Source: Chloroflexota bacterium (GTDB taxonomy: Bacteria; Chloroflexota; Anaerolineae; Promineifilales; Promineifilaceae). From it: a DNA stretch of 36,957 nucleotides. Location of the stretch: assembly GCA_013112725.1 (NCBI GenBank), contig JABFFZ010000056.1, positions 1 through 36,957 of the forward strand. The letters are read 5' to 3'. The translations under genes and the position numbers were made by a program. Positions 1 through 8,659 of the stretch are shown here, one piece after another (within the stretch, counting starts at the first letter, position 1; the number at the start of each line of letters is the position of its first letter). The notes beneath the pieces are model-generated. The model did no database searches. It was not told the DNA's origin and saw only the letters and a program-made list of their open reading frames with translations.

Positions 1-150
1 TGTTTTCGCAGTTGGGATGGTGCTCAGCAGTTCTGTCGGCTGCGCAGCTACATCTCAACCATCCGTAAACAAGGTCTTAATGTCTGGGAGGCACTCGGCT
101 CCCTTTTTGAGGGAGATGTTCTCATGCCCCAGCTCACACCTGAACAGTTA
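1..150 (+). mobile_element. IS66-type transposase, C-terminal fragment (cut by window edge)
   Basis: Reading frame 1 is open from the first base and encodes SWDGAQQFCRLRSYISTIRK followed by QGLNVWEALGSLFEG, which matches the C-terminal tail of IS66-family (TnpC) DDE transposases, where a conserved SYIST-RKQG-NV-AL block precedes the stop. The rest of the element lies left of the window. No stop codon occurs near the expected end: the frame runs on through a palindrome at 152-183 and antisense to rocD until 591, so the native stop seems lost or the element end was altered. Only about the first 45 codons look like transposase. Terminal repeats cannot be assigned here. Confidence 0.7.
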
Positions 151-151
151 C

Positions 152-183
152 AACCTGACAGATCTCCAAAGACCTGTCAGGTT
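152..183. repeat. Palindrome of the ACCTGACAG / CTGTCAGGT family
   Basis: Arms AACCTGACAG (152-161) and CTGTCAGGTT (174-183) are perfectly complementary around a 12-base loop. The same core, CCTGACAGG, forms a longer palindrome inside hemD at 12825-12857, so this is a dispersed repeat family. It lies between the convergent transposase tail and rocD and could act as a 3'-end hairpin, but it has no T-run. Confidence 0.65.
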
Positions 184-195
184 TGCACTTGCATA

Positions 196-1389
196 CTAGG
201 GCATCATCAGCACCGGCTCTACCTGTTCCAGTGCCCAATCAATTTCCTCTTTGCTGATTACCAGCGGCGGCGCAAAACGGATCACGTTCTCGTGCGTCTC
301 CTTGCACAAGACGCCCCGTTCCTGCAACGCCTCGCAAAAACGGCGCGCCTTCGTATTCAACTCCACGCCAATAAACAGCCCCTTGCCGCGCACCTCTTTG
401 ATATGGTCGCTTTCAATTCGTTCCAGCCGCCCCTTAAAATACGCGCCCAATTCGGCCGACTGCGCCACCAGATTCTCCTCCACCAGCACCGCCAGCGCCG
501 CGCGGGCAATGGCCGCGCCCAACGGATTACCGCCAAAGGTACTGCCATGATCGCCCGGATGGAACAGCCCCAAAATGTCCCGGTCAGCTAACACAGCCGA
601 GACCGGATAAAAGCCGCCGCTGAGCGCCTTGCCCACAATGGTCATATCCGCCTTCACCCCTTCATGGTGGCAGGCAAACAATTTCCCGGTACGGCCGAAG
701 CCGGTCTGAATCTCATCGGCCACAAACAAGATGTTTTGCTCCTGGCACAAATCATAGGCGGCGCGAATGTAACCGGCGGGCGGCATGACCACGCCGCCTT
801 CGCCCTGAATTGGCTCTACCAGGAAGGCGACGGTGTTGGGGGTGATGGCCTGGCGCAGCGCCTCGATGTTGCCATAGGGGATGAGTTTGAAGCCGGGGGT
901 GAAGGGGCCAAAGTGCTGCTTGTAGGCCGGTTCGCTGGAAAAGCCGACGACGGTGGTGGTACGGCCGTGAAAATTCCCCTCACACACAATAATCTCCGCC
1001 GCCCCATCGGGCACGCCTTTGATTTCGTAGCCCCATTTGCGGGCAGCTTTGATCGCCGTTTCCACTGCCTCTGCGCCCGTGTTCATGGGCAGGGCCATAT
1101 CATAACCGGTCAGTTCGCACATCTCTTTGAGAAATGGCCCCATCTGGTCATTGCGAAACGCCCGCGAAGTCAGCGTCACCTTGTGCATTTGGGAAATGGC
1201 CGCGTCCATGATTTTGGGATGGCAGTGACCCTGATTCACGGCTGAATACGCCGCCAGGCAATCCAGATACTTCTTGCCGTCCACATCATACACCCACACC
1301 CCTTCGGCCTTTTCAATGACCACATCCAGCGGGTGATAATTGTGGGCGCTGTAGGTTTCATCCAGTTCAATATAATGTTGGCTTTTCAT
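196..1389 (-). CDS. rocD: Ornithine aminotransferase
   Basis: A 397-residue class-III PLP-dependent aminotransferase that moves the delta-amino group of ornithine to 2-oxoglutarate, giving glutamate semialdehyde and linking arginine breakdown to proline/glutamate. Visible motifs are the PLP phosphate-binding NTGAEAVETAIKAARKWGY, the ADEIQTGFGRTGK segment with the cofactor aspartate, the Schiff-base lysine in VGKALSGGFYPVSAVL, and GDHGSTFGGNPLG. The ATG at 1389 is chosen over an upstream in-frame start because AAAGGAG lies 8 bases before it and the upstream codons fall in a palindrome. Length is normal for the family. It appears monocistronic, with a long leader containing a terminator-like hairpin. 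Acetylornithine aminotransferase is the nearest alternative, but the motifs favour RocD. Confidence 0.92.
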   Translation of the reverse strand: MKSQHYIELDETYSAHNYHPLDVVIEKAEGVWVYDVDGKKYLDCLAAYSAVNQGHCHPKIMDAAISQMHKVTLTSRAFRNDQMGPFLKEMCELTGYDMALPMNTGAEAVETAIKAARKWGYEIKGVPDGAAEIIVCEGNFHGRTTTVVGFSSEPAYKQHFGPFTPGFKLIPYGNIEALRQAITPNTVAFLVEPIQGEGGVVMPPAGYIRAAYDLCQEQNILFVADEIQTGFGRTGKLFACHHEGVKADMTIVGKALSGGFYPVSAVLADRDILGLFHPGDHGSTFGGNPLGAAIARAALAVLVEENLVAQSAELGAYFKGRLERIESDHIKEVRGKGLFIGVELNTKARRFCEALQERGVLCKETHENVIRFAPPLVISKEEIDWALEQVEPVLMMP

Positions 1390-1410
1390 GTTACAAACTC
1401 CTTTAGTCAA

Positions 1411-1441
1411 GACCCTGAGGGTTTTCAAACCCCTTAGGGTC
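1411..1441. repeat. Imperfect palindrome in the rocD leader
   Basis: GACCCTGAGGGTT at 1411-1423 pairs with ACCCCTTAGGGTC at 1429-1441 with a few mismatches. It lies just upstream of the rocD ribosome binding site (1398-1404), so folding could affect initiation. A repeat origin is also possible. Confidence 0.45.
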
Positions 1442-1462
1442 TAAGCAATTGACCTGTCAAAT

Positions 1463-1537
1463 TTAGTCAAAAAAAGCCTGACCATGGAGGATGATCAGGC
1501 TTTGCTCAGACCCAGGCCGGGCACGGCCGTTGGTCAT
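1463..1537 (-). CDS. Possible 24-residue leader ORF upstream of rocD (speculative)
   Basis: An ATG at 1537 opens a 24-codon frame starting MTNGRARPGSEQ and ending QAFFD, with TAA at 1463-1465. It lies downstream of a good promoter (1562-1590), and its 3' half is the stem-loop and T-run of the intrinsic terminator at 1469-1501. This is the layout of attenuator leader peptides, and two arginine codons would be relevant to an ornithine/arginine gene. There is no clear ribosome binding site and the frame is short, so chance is a serious alternative. Confidence 0.2.
   Translation of the reverse strand: MTNGRARPGSEQSLIILHGQAFFD
1469..1501 (-). terminator. Intrinsic terminator between uppP and rocD
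   Basis: On the minus strand AGCCTGATC and GGTCAGGCT form a GC-rich stem (one mismatch) followed directly by seven T residues. It can terminate uppP. Because a promoter lies upstream of it at 1562-1590, it may also act as an attenuator in the rocD leader. Confidence 0.75.
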
Positions 1538-1561
1538 CTTTTTAAGTTGACGTTGCTGTTA

Positions 1562-1590
1562 ATTATACGGCCGTCAGCGTGAACTGTCTA
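1562..1590 (-). promoter_or_regulatory. Sigma-70-type promoter, probably for rocD
   Basis: On the minus strand TAGACA (1585-1590) and TATAAT (1562-1567) are separated by exactly 17 bases. The -35 overlaps the uppP stop codon and the spacer contains an ACGGCCGT-type site. It would give a leader of about 165 bases before the rocD ATG, containing the terminator at 1469-1501. Confidence 0.6.
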
Positions 1591-2403
1591 TGATGAACCA
1601 AGCCACGAAAACAGCAAATAGCCCCCACCTACCACAGCGCAATAAACGGCAAAGATGTACAGCGTATGGCCGCGCACCCAGCGCAGCAAAAAGGCAATGC
1701 ACACATACCCGGTTACGGCCGCAGCCACAAAACCGGCGACATAAACAATGGGCGCTTCGCTGGCCTGGGCGCTGGCAATATCTAACAGCGACAGCAGCCC
1801 GGCGCCCATAATGGCCGGCACCCCCAATAAAAAGCTAAAGCGCGTTGCCGTCGGCCGGTCTAAGCCGCGTATCAACCCACCAACGATGGTGCTGCCGCTG
1901 CGGGAGATGCCGGGCAGCAGGGCAAATGCCTGGAAGGCGCCAATGGTCAGCGTATCGGCCCAGGTCATTTGCGCCACGCTTTTTTGGCCGGACATCAGCC
2001 GTTCGCCAATGACCAGGAGCACGGCCGTGATCAGCAAAAAAAACGCGGCGTATTCTGGCTGGTTGAATATCTCTTCCAACTGGCTGGCAAACAGCAGCCC
2101 CAATACCACCGCCGGTATGGAGCCAACCACAATGAGCCAGCCCAACCGGGATTCGGTACTGGCTAAGGGTTGTTTGTGGCGCAGGTCGTGCAGCATGGCC
2201 GTGAGGATACCCCACAAATCGCGCCAGAAATAAACCAGCACCGCCAGCAGCGTACCCAGATGCAGCACGCCAATCATTGTCAGATCGGCCAGCGGCATTT
2301 CTAAAATGGCCGGAAGAATCACCAGATGTCCCGAACTGGAAATGGGCAGAAACTCCGTCGCCCCCTGCAAAATGCCTAAAAAGATCGCTTCGATGATACT
2401 CAT
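1588..2403 (-). CDS. uppP: Undecaprenyl-diphosphatase
   Basis: A 271-residue polytopic membrane phosphatase of the BacA/UppP family that dephosphorylates undecaprenyl pyrophosphate so the lipid carrier can be reused for peptidoglycan and other wall polymers; activity can give bacitracin resistance. The N-terminal signature ATEFLPISSSGHLVI contains the conserved (E/Q)EFLPISSSGH-type active-site block, and the second signature PGISRSGSTIVGGLIRGL lies near residue 165. About seven or eight hydrophobic helices are visible. Length matches the family. The start at 2403 has no strong ribosome binding site but fits the conserved N-terminus. A perfect hairpin separates it from tgt upstream. Confidence 0.95.
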   Translation of the reverse strand: MSIIEAIFLGILQGATEFLPISSSGHLVILPAILEMPLADLTMIGVLHLGTLLAVLVYFWRDLWGILTAMLHDLRHKQPLASTESRLGWLIVVGSIPAVVLGLLFASQLEEIFNQPEYAAFFLLITAVLLVIGERLMSGQKSVAQMTWADTLTIGAFQAFALLPGISRSGSTIVGGLIRGLDRPTATRFSFLLGVPAIMGAGLLSLLDIASAQASEAPIVYVAGFVAAAVTGYVCIAFLLRWVRGHTLYIFAVYCAVVGGGYLLFSWLGSS

Positions 2404-2416
2404 AGTTGTTCAAGAA

Positions 2417-2462
2417 GAGATTGAGAGATTGGGAGACTACAATCTCCCAATCTCTCAATCTC
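2417..2462. repeat. Perfect heptad-repeat hairpin between uppP and tgt
   Basis: Perfect 20-base arms (2417-2436 and 2443-2462) built of GAGATTG/GAGATTGG-like 7-base units enclose a 6-base loop. The tgt stop codon TAG (2470-2472) lies in the adjoining unit GATTAGAGATTGAG. It belongs to the AGATTGG repeat family also seen at 10723, 13209, 14560 and 17341. Confidence 0.8.
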
Positions 2463-2469
2463 TCAATCT

Positions 2470-3585
2470 CTAATCACCAATCCCTTCATAATGACTCAAA
2501 AACGCATCGGCAAACAACGGCAATGTCCCTTTTTCTATCGCCACCCGCATTTGCCCCATCAGGTCAATCAAAAAGTGGACATTGTGGATGCTCAGTAACA
2601 CATGCGCCAGGATTTCATCCGCCTTCACCAGATGGCGCAGGTAGGCGCGGCTGAAATGCTGGCAAGTATAACAGCCGCAGTCGGCGGCAATGGGCGCGGC
2701 ATCCCGCGTGTGCGCCGCATGGCGCAAATTCAGCCGCCCGCCGCGCACATACGCCGAGCCATGCCGCGCCAGCCGGGTGGGGGCCACGCAGTCAAACATA
2801 TCCACGCCGCGCAGCACCGCGTTCACCAAATCCTCCGGCTCGCCCACCCCCATCAGGTAACGTGGTTTATCGGCGGGCAGCAGGGGCACGGTGGCGTCTA
2901 GTGTGTGAACCATTTGTGTTTTGGTCTCACCCACCGCCAGCCCGCCAATGGCATAACCGGGCAAATCCAGCCCGGTGACAAAAGCGGCGCTTTCGGCGCG
3001 CAGATCAGGGAAAATGCCCCCCTGCACAATGCCAAAAAGCGCCTGATCCTGCCGCGTTTTAGCCGCCGCGCACCGTTCCAGCCAGGGGTGGGTGCGCGTC
3101 AAAGAGTGCTGCACATAGGCATAATCGGTGGGTGGCGGGCACTCGTCGAAAGCCATGATGATGTCCGCGCCCAGGTTTTCCTGAATGGCAATGCTGCTCT
3201 CCGGGGTAAAGCGGTGGTGCGACCCATCCAGATGGGATTGGAAAGTCACGCCGTCGGCATCAATTTTGCGCGTCTGGCTGAGGCTGAACACCTGGAAGCC
3301 GCCGCTGTCAGTGAGGATGGGGCCGGGCCACTGCATAAACTGGTGCAGCCCGCCCAACTCCCGCACCAGTTCATCACCGGGACGCAAATACAAATGATAG
3401 GTATTGCTGAGAACCAGGGTGGCGCCCAACGCCGCCAGATCATCCGGCTTCAGCGCCTTCACGGTCGCTTGTGTACCAACGGGGGCAAAAACGGGGGTGT
3501 GGATGGGGCCGTGCGGGGTGTGGAAACGGCCGTTGCGCGCCGCGCCATCTACGGCCGTGACTTCAAATATAAACTCAAATCCCAT
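2470..3585 (-). CDS. tgt: Queuine/preQ1 tRNA-guanine transglycosylase
   Basis: A 371-residue TIM-barrel enzyme that exchanges guanine-34 for preQ1 in GUN-anticodon tRNAs, a step of queuosine synthesis. Seen are the N-terminal GRFHTPHGPIHTPVFAPVGT block, the nucleophile region LTDSGGFQVFSLS, FGIVQGG, the second aspartate in YLMGVGEPEDLV followed by FDCVAPTRLARHG, and the zinc-binding CGCYTCQHFSRAYLRHL. Length is typical. No other queuosine genes are in the window. A TGCTATAAT extended -10 sits 9 bases upstream of the ATG, which may make the transcript leaderless. Confidence 0.96.
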   Translation of the reverse strand: MGFEFIFEVTAVDGAARNGRFHTPHGPIHTPVFAPVGTQATVKALKPDDLAALGATLVLSNTYHLYLRPGDELVRELGGLHQFMQWPGPILTDSGGFQVFSLSQTRKIDADGVTFQSHLDGSHHRFTPESSIAIQENLGADIIMAFDECPPPTDYAYVQHSLTRTHPWLERCAAAKTRQDQALFGIVQGGIFPDLRAESAAFVTGLDLPGYAIGGLAVGETKTQMVHTLDATVPLLPADKPRYLMGVGEPEDLVNAVLRGVDMFDCVAPTRLARHGSAYVRGGRLNLRHAAHTRDAAPIAADCGCYTCQHFSRAYLRHLVKADEILAHVLLSIHNVHFLIDLMGQMRVAIEKGTLPLFADAFLSHYEGIGD

Positions 3586-3594
3586 AGGGGCTGG

Positions 3595-3603
3595 ATTATA
3601 GCA
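3595..3603 (-). promoter_or_regulatory. Extended -10 element directly upstream of tgt
   Basis: TGCTATAAT on the minus strand (TATAAT 3595-3600) is an extended -10 of the TGnTATAAT form. Only 9 bases separate it from the tgt ATG, so initiation at the usual distance would start at or next to the start codon. No ribosome binding site is visible, which fits a leaderless mRNA. Confidence 0.45.
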
Positions 3604-3612
3604 GGATACTGA

Positions 3613-3663
3613 GATACTGAGATATTGAATATCCCAATCTTAATATCCCAATATCTCACTATC
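3613..3663. repeat. Hairpin repeat overlapping the thrB 3' end
   Basis: GATACTGAGATATTG (3613-3627) pairs with CAATATCTCACTATC (3649-3663) with one mismatch. Units follow a 7-9 base periodicity. The last seven codons of thrB (DSEILGY) and its stop TAA are encoded inside this repeat. Confidence 0.65.
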
Positions 3664-4563
3664 TACACCCCCGTTATCCACCGTCAAAACCCACGTCCGG
3701 CTTGCCAGGCCATGTTGGGCAAACACGGCCGTGACCGCCGCCGCAATCCGTTCATGTCCATCCGGGGCAAAGGCGATCAGGCTGGGGCCGGCGCCGCTGA
3801 GCGCCACCCCTTTGGCCCCGGATGCCTGCGCCGCCGCGAATGCCTGGGCCATGCCGGGAATGAGAGGAATGCGGTATGGCTGGTGCAGCCTGTCTTGCAT
3901 AGCGATACGCAACAAGTCGTAATCGGCCGTTTGCAGAGCGCGAATAACCAGTGGCGTGCGGGCGGCGTTGAAGATGGCGTCCTGACGCGAAACCTGAGTG
4001 GGCAGGGCAGCGCGGGCTTCGCTGGTGAGCAGGTGAAAGTCGGGCAGCACCACCACCGCTTGTAGTTCCGGCAAGGTAAACCGTTCGATATGCAGGCCGG
4101 TTTCATGGGCCACGCCCAAAACCAGGCCGCCGTAGAAGGCTGGAGCTACATTGTCCGGGTGCCCTTCTTTTTCGGCGGCGAATTGCAGGATTTGGGCGGT
4201 GGTAAACGGCCGTGCCACCAGTTCATTCGCCGCCAACATACCGCCGAGTACGGCCGTGGAGCTGCTGCCCAACCCGCTGCCCACCGGGATATTGTTTTCC
4301 TGGTGAATGTGCAAAGGGGACGGCCGTTGGCCTGCCTTGTCGAAAATGATGTTGGCGCATTGGTACACCAGGTTGCTTTCATCCGTCGCCACCTTGTGGG
4401 CATCTACGCCGCTGACGGTGATGGTGAGCGGGGGGGGAGAGGGAGTGGGGGGGACGGCCGTGAACGTGATGCGGTTGTACAACGCCAGCGCCAGCCCCAA
4501 ACAATCAAAACCCGGCCCCAGATTGGCCGAGGTTGCCGGAATGGAAACGGTTACTTGTGTCAT
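3640..4563 (-). CDS. thrB: Homoserine kinase
   Basis: A 307-residue GHMP-family kinase that phosphorylates homoserine in threonine synthesis. The N-terminal substrate-binding PATSANLGPGFDCLGLAL, the ATP-binding glycine loop IPVGSGLGSSSTAVLGG and the C-terminal GVALSGAGPSLIAF (GHMP motif 3) are all present. Length is normal. The start ATG lies 3 bases after the stop of a 48-residue ORF, so the two are probably co-transcribed. The C-terminal residues DSEILGY are read from an intergenic repeat and are not expected to be conserved. It contains four ACGGCCGT sites. Confidence 0.95.
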   Translation of the reverse strand: MTQVTVSIPATSANLGPGFDCLGLALALYNRITFTAVPPTPSPPPLTITVSGVDAHKVATDESNLVYQCANIIFDKAGQRPSPLHIHQENNIPVGSGLGSSSTAVLGGMLAANELVARPFTTAQILQFAAEKEGHPDNVAPAFYGGLVLGVAHETGLHIERFTLPELQAVVVLPDFHLLTSEARAALPTQVSRQDAIFNAARTPLVIRALQTADYDLLRIAMQDRLHQPYRIPLIPGMAQAFAAAQASGAKGVALSGAGPSLIAFAPDGHERIAAAVTAVFAQHGLASRTWVLTVDNGGVDSEILGY

Positions 4564-4566
4564 GGG

Positions 4567-4713
4567 TCAGTAGCAAAACAATTGGCGCAGGTACGGCCGT
4601 GTCTCCTCACCTCGCTCCCAAATGGCCTCAATCAGGTCGCGGTGCGGGTGTTCTCCGGCCACTTCCAATTGGTGTACTAACTGTTGGGCGGTTAATGCTT
4701 CGTAATCACTCAT
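4567..4713 (-). CDS. 48-residue hypothetical protein upstream of thrB
   Basis: An ATG at 4713 opens a 48-codon frame starting MSDYEALTAQQLVHQLEVAG and ending RPYLRQLFCY, with TGA three bases before thrB. The helical pattern LIEAIWERGEETRPYLRQLF resembles the first helices of HEAT/PBS-lyase-like and DUF1186-type proteins, in which a residue block of this kind opens a longer repeat array. It may be a small protein in its own right or a remnant of a larger one. The codons look coding and it carries one ACGGCCGT site. No function is proposed. Confidence 0.45.
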   Translation of the reverse strand: MSDYEALTAQQLVHQLEVAGEHPHRDLIEAIWERGEETRPYLRQLFCY

Positions 4714-4828
4714 GCCATTATTTTCCACCAAAATGCCGCAACTGACACCTGAAAATGTGTCTAGAATTCAGGGGGGCGGGAGGATGCGACTCCGGCATCC
4801 AGCAAAACTACAAACAAAGGTGACAAAG

Positions 4829-4880
4829 AAAAAACCCACCCCAGCATTCGCGTAAGCTACCAGTCGGAGAGGGCTTTTTT
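4829..4880. terminator. Bidirectional intrinsic terminator downstream of the TIR/FGE gene
   Basis: A hairpin with arms CCCACCCC (4835-4842) and GGAGAGGG (4866-4873), with two mismatches, is flanked by AAAAAA on the left and TTTTTT on the right. It can end minus-strand transcription from the TIR/FGE gene. The remainder of 4714-5006 holds no gene that I can support; a short palindrome GCTTGCCAGGCAAGC lies at about 4960-4974. Confidence 0.55.
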
Positions 4881-5006
4881 ATCTTCGGCTGACGTTGTCG
4901 CCAACCCGGAAAACAGGCTGGAGTACATCCTCCTTCCGGCTCCGGCTGACAACTGACGCTTGCCAGGCAAGCCAGCGGTTGCCAACATGCTGACCGGGCG
5001 CGTGGA

Positions 5007-5112
5007 CTACTGGGCGCAGCGGAACCCCACATTGTTGTTGCGATTCGTGGGATCGTTGTTGTTGCGGTTGGCGGCGCGGACGTTGTTATCGTTGTTGTTC
5101 CACGAGCCACCG
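5007..5112 (-). other. AAC-rich 3' end resembling a diversity-generating-retroelement variable region
   Basis: The last codons encode RGGSWNNNDNNVRAANRNNN then DPTNRNNNVGFRCAQ. Eleven of the asparagines use AAC and two use AAT; two GAT codons interrupt them. Adenine-rich codons clustered at the end of a C-type-lectin/FGE fold are the hallmark of DGR variable regions, where template adenines are mutated. No reverse transcriptase, Avd or template repeat is in this window. Because most AAC codons are intact, this copy would be close to the template state, or it may simply be a conserved Asn-rich FGE motif. Confidence 0.45.
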
Positions 5113-6983
5113 CGCAGCACCCTTTGCCCCGTTCCATTCAGGTTTTCTCGGCCATCATTTGGATCATAAGGGTAGGTTTCGTATAAGCTTGCCGTCCACT
5201 CCCATACATTCCCGACCATATCCAATGCCCCGTAAGGGCTAATACTATCGGGGTAACTGCCAACCGGGGCCGTATCTTCATACCCATCATCCACTGTGAC
5301 ATCTGGATGATTAAATGGGCAATTTTCATCACAAAAGTTCAACAGGGCGCCATCAAATGTATTCCCCCACGGATAGGTACGCGCTTCCTGGTTTTCTTCA
5401 TCCCAGCGCGCCGCTTTTTCCCATTCCGTTTGGGTGGGCAGCCGTGCCCCCGCCCATTCACAGTAGTTCCGGGCATCCTGCCAGCTCACATTAATCACGG
5501 GATACTCAGCAAAGGTGGGGTTGGCGTAATAACTGTCTCGTGTGTAACTGGTTAATGATGACGGCTGCACATAATCCCCGTCCCGCACGCACAAGGCATA
5601 CATACCATTGGTCACTTCCGTCTGGTCAATCCAAAAGCTGTCCAGATAGACGGCATGAACCGGTTTCTCATCACTCTGCCCAGCCTCACTGCCCATCATA
5701 AATTCACCGGCCGGCACATAAACCATCACTGCCTCATCGGCCGGGCGGATGCGGGTGCTGCCAATACCGGGGGTGGGGGTGTCTGTTTCCCCTACCGCAA
5801 TCCTCGCCGATGTCGCCGTTGCCGTGCTCTCATTCCCCCCAGTGCCATCAGGCATCATGGCCCATACACCCCCCAGTAACAGGCTGCCGAACACCACTGC
5901 CGCCGCTACCCACCCCCAAACAGGAATCTGGCGCAGCCATTGGCGGCGGGTTTCGCGCCGGTTTTGGCGCTGGCCCTGGCGGGCGCGCGCCGCCAACTGG
6001 CTCACGTCCCGATAGCCAGGAACCAGGCTCTCAATCTCATTTGCCAAAGCCATCGCCGTTGCCCAATCCACTGCCGCCATCGCCGCCTGCAAGCGATCAT
6101 ATTGGGCTGCCGCTTCGGTTGCCTGCCGCTTTTCGCGGGCTTCCGCCTGCTGCGCCAGGGCCATTTGCGCCTCAGTTTCCCGGTAATCCGGGTACAGCGC
6201 CACAATTTGCGCCCCTAGCTGCTGCACCAACGGCCACTGTCTGCGTCCATTTGCCGCCTGTATCTGCCGGTACAGTCCATCCACCTGCGCCATCTTCTCC
6301 GGCTGTAATCGTTGCAGCAGCCGCTCCAGCCCCCCTTTATAATCGCTTTGGAAGGGAACATTTTGGGGGCCAACCCATAACGGGGGGGCCGCCGTCGCTT
6401 TCACATCCAGCGGAATGAAGAGAATTTCATTCCGATGTTGCAGGCTAATAGCCACGTTGGTTTCACTGGTTACCCATCGGGAGTTCACCGCGTTTGGCGT
6501 TAGTACCAATAAAAAGATACCGCTTTCGGCCAGCCCCCGATTGATGGCCTGCACCCAATCTTCGCCCAATTGGATGCTGTCCGGCGCGATCCACACCTGC
6601 CAATCATGGCGGCGCAAATCGTCGGCTAATTAATGGGCAAATTCGGCATCCTGACTGGCATGGCTGAGGAAAATCTGGCGCGGATTGCGCGGCGGCAGCG
6701 TAAAGGAGGTTGGCGCAGTTCCCAACGTAACCGGCGCAGAAGGGTCCGGCCAGTTGAAATTTGGTCGCAAGTACCCGCACCAATACAGGAGATTGTCTAA
6801 TTGCCCCTGCCGGTTTTGCCGCTGCACCAGGTCATGGATGCGCGCCGACAGGGTTCCCCCACTTAAATTATCGTATTTGACCTCCAGGTGTAGGCAGAGT
6901 TCCCGAAATTCATCCAGATCAAAAGCATCATTGATAAGGTCGTGTATCTGGATGAGTAAGTTGGGTTTTTGCTCTTGTGCCAT
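5007..6983 (-). pseudogene. Effector-associated domain / TIR / TM / FGE-sulfatase protein with an in-frame stop codon
   Basis: One frame runs from ATG 6983 to TAG 5007 (658 codon positions) and is interrupted only by TAA at 6630-6632. Residues 1-75 form an all-helical domain resembling the effector-associated domains of bacterial conflict proteins. TIR begins at about 103 (IFLSHASQDAEFAH), continues after the stop with LADDLRRHDWQVWIAPDSIQ, and has the likely catalytic Glu of SRWVTSE near 174. Two helical repeats of W-P/VPGYRD type follow, then a membrane helix (about 354-376), a Thr/Pro-rich linker and a C-terminal FGE/SUMF1 fold (about 420-658) with GEFMMGSEAG, ITEVTN-like QTEVTNGMYALC and NVWEWTASLYE. 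The FGE end is very rich in AAC codons. The likely job is an NAD-consuming TIR effector coupled to a sensor. CAA to TAA would explain the stop; sequencing error or recent inactivation are equally possible. No ACGGCCGT site occurs in it, unlike nearly every neighbour. Confidence 0.8.
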
Positions 6984-7032
6984 TTGCCTGTTTTGGTCAG
7001 TAACTGGTCGGTATGTTGATTAACTGGCAAAG

Positions 7033-7038
7033 ATTATA
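7033..7038 (-). promoter_or_regulatory. -10 element of the TIR/FGE gene
   Basis: TATAAT on the minus strand within GGGTTATAATC, 49 bases before the ATG at 6983. No convincing -35 is seen. The start codon has only a weak purine tract before it. Confidence 0.35.
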
Positions 7039-7108
7039 ACCCACTTTGGCACAAAGGATTAGCTGTGTCTCTGCGTTGCAGCAATTCTAAATTAGAAATC
7101 AAGCTGGC

Positions 7109-7270
7109 GTAGGGGCGGGACGGCGCGGTGAAACGGTGGCTAAAACGCGAAACCTTGTCTCCGCGCCGTCTCGCCCAACCCGGCGCAGGATTGGGTTGGG
7201 CGCGGGGCGAGACGGCGGGAATTACGTTTTGGGTATGCGCCAAGGCTTCACCCGCCCGTCCCGCCCCTAC
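7109..7270. repeat. 162-bp nested palindromic element (MITE-like)
   Basis: The 337-base gap 6984-7320 is mostly this element. Outer inverted repeats GTAGGGGCGGGACGG (7109-7123) and CCGTCCCGCCCCTAC (7256-7270) are perfect, and inner repeats GCCGTCTCGCCC (7165-7176) and GGGCGAGACGGC (7205-7216) are also perfect. The ends are GC-rich and contain no gene. It looks like a small non-autonomous element or REP-type repeat. No target duplication was identified with confidence. Confidence 0.7.
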
Positions 7271-7320
7271 ACGCCGTTGTTTGGTTCAGGTGCAATGCGC
7301 TTACAAAAGTGCGTTGCACC

Positions 7321-8619
<1,299 letters not shown>

Positions 8620-8632
8620 GGTTGTCCTCTAA

Positions 8633-8659
8633 GTAAGGCAATTTGCCAAATTGCCCTAC
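8633..8659. repeat. Short palindrome at the hemH stop codon
   Basis: GTAAGGCAATTTG (8633-8645) and CAAATTGCCCTAC (8647-8659) are near-perfect inverted arms. The hemH stop TAG (8656-8658) is part of the right arm. Confidence 0.6.

Noticed and set aside
124..591. A 155-codon plus-strand frame antisense to rocD
   Set aside because: Only its first codons belong to the transposase tail; the rest is the shadow of rocD and matches no family.
664..1245. A 193-codon plus-strand frame opposite rocD
   Set aside because: It is the complement of a confidently assigned gene and shows no domain.
4714..5006. Search for a DGR template repeat or reverse transcriptase next to the FGE gene
   Set aside because: Nothing resembling the AAC-rich end or an RT occurs here or elsewhere in the window.
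4808..5137. A 109-codon minus-strand frame over the end of the TIR/FGE gene
   Set aside because: It reads the AAC-rich end in another frame (Thr/Ile-rich nonsense) and continues through the terminator.
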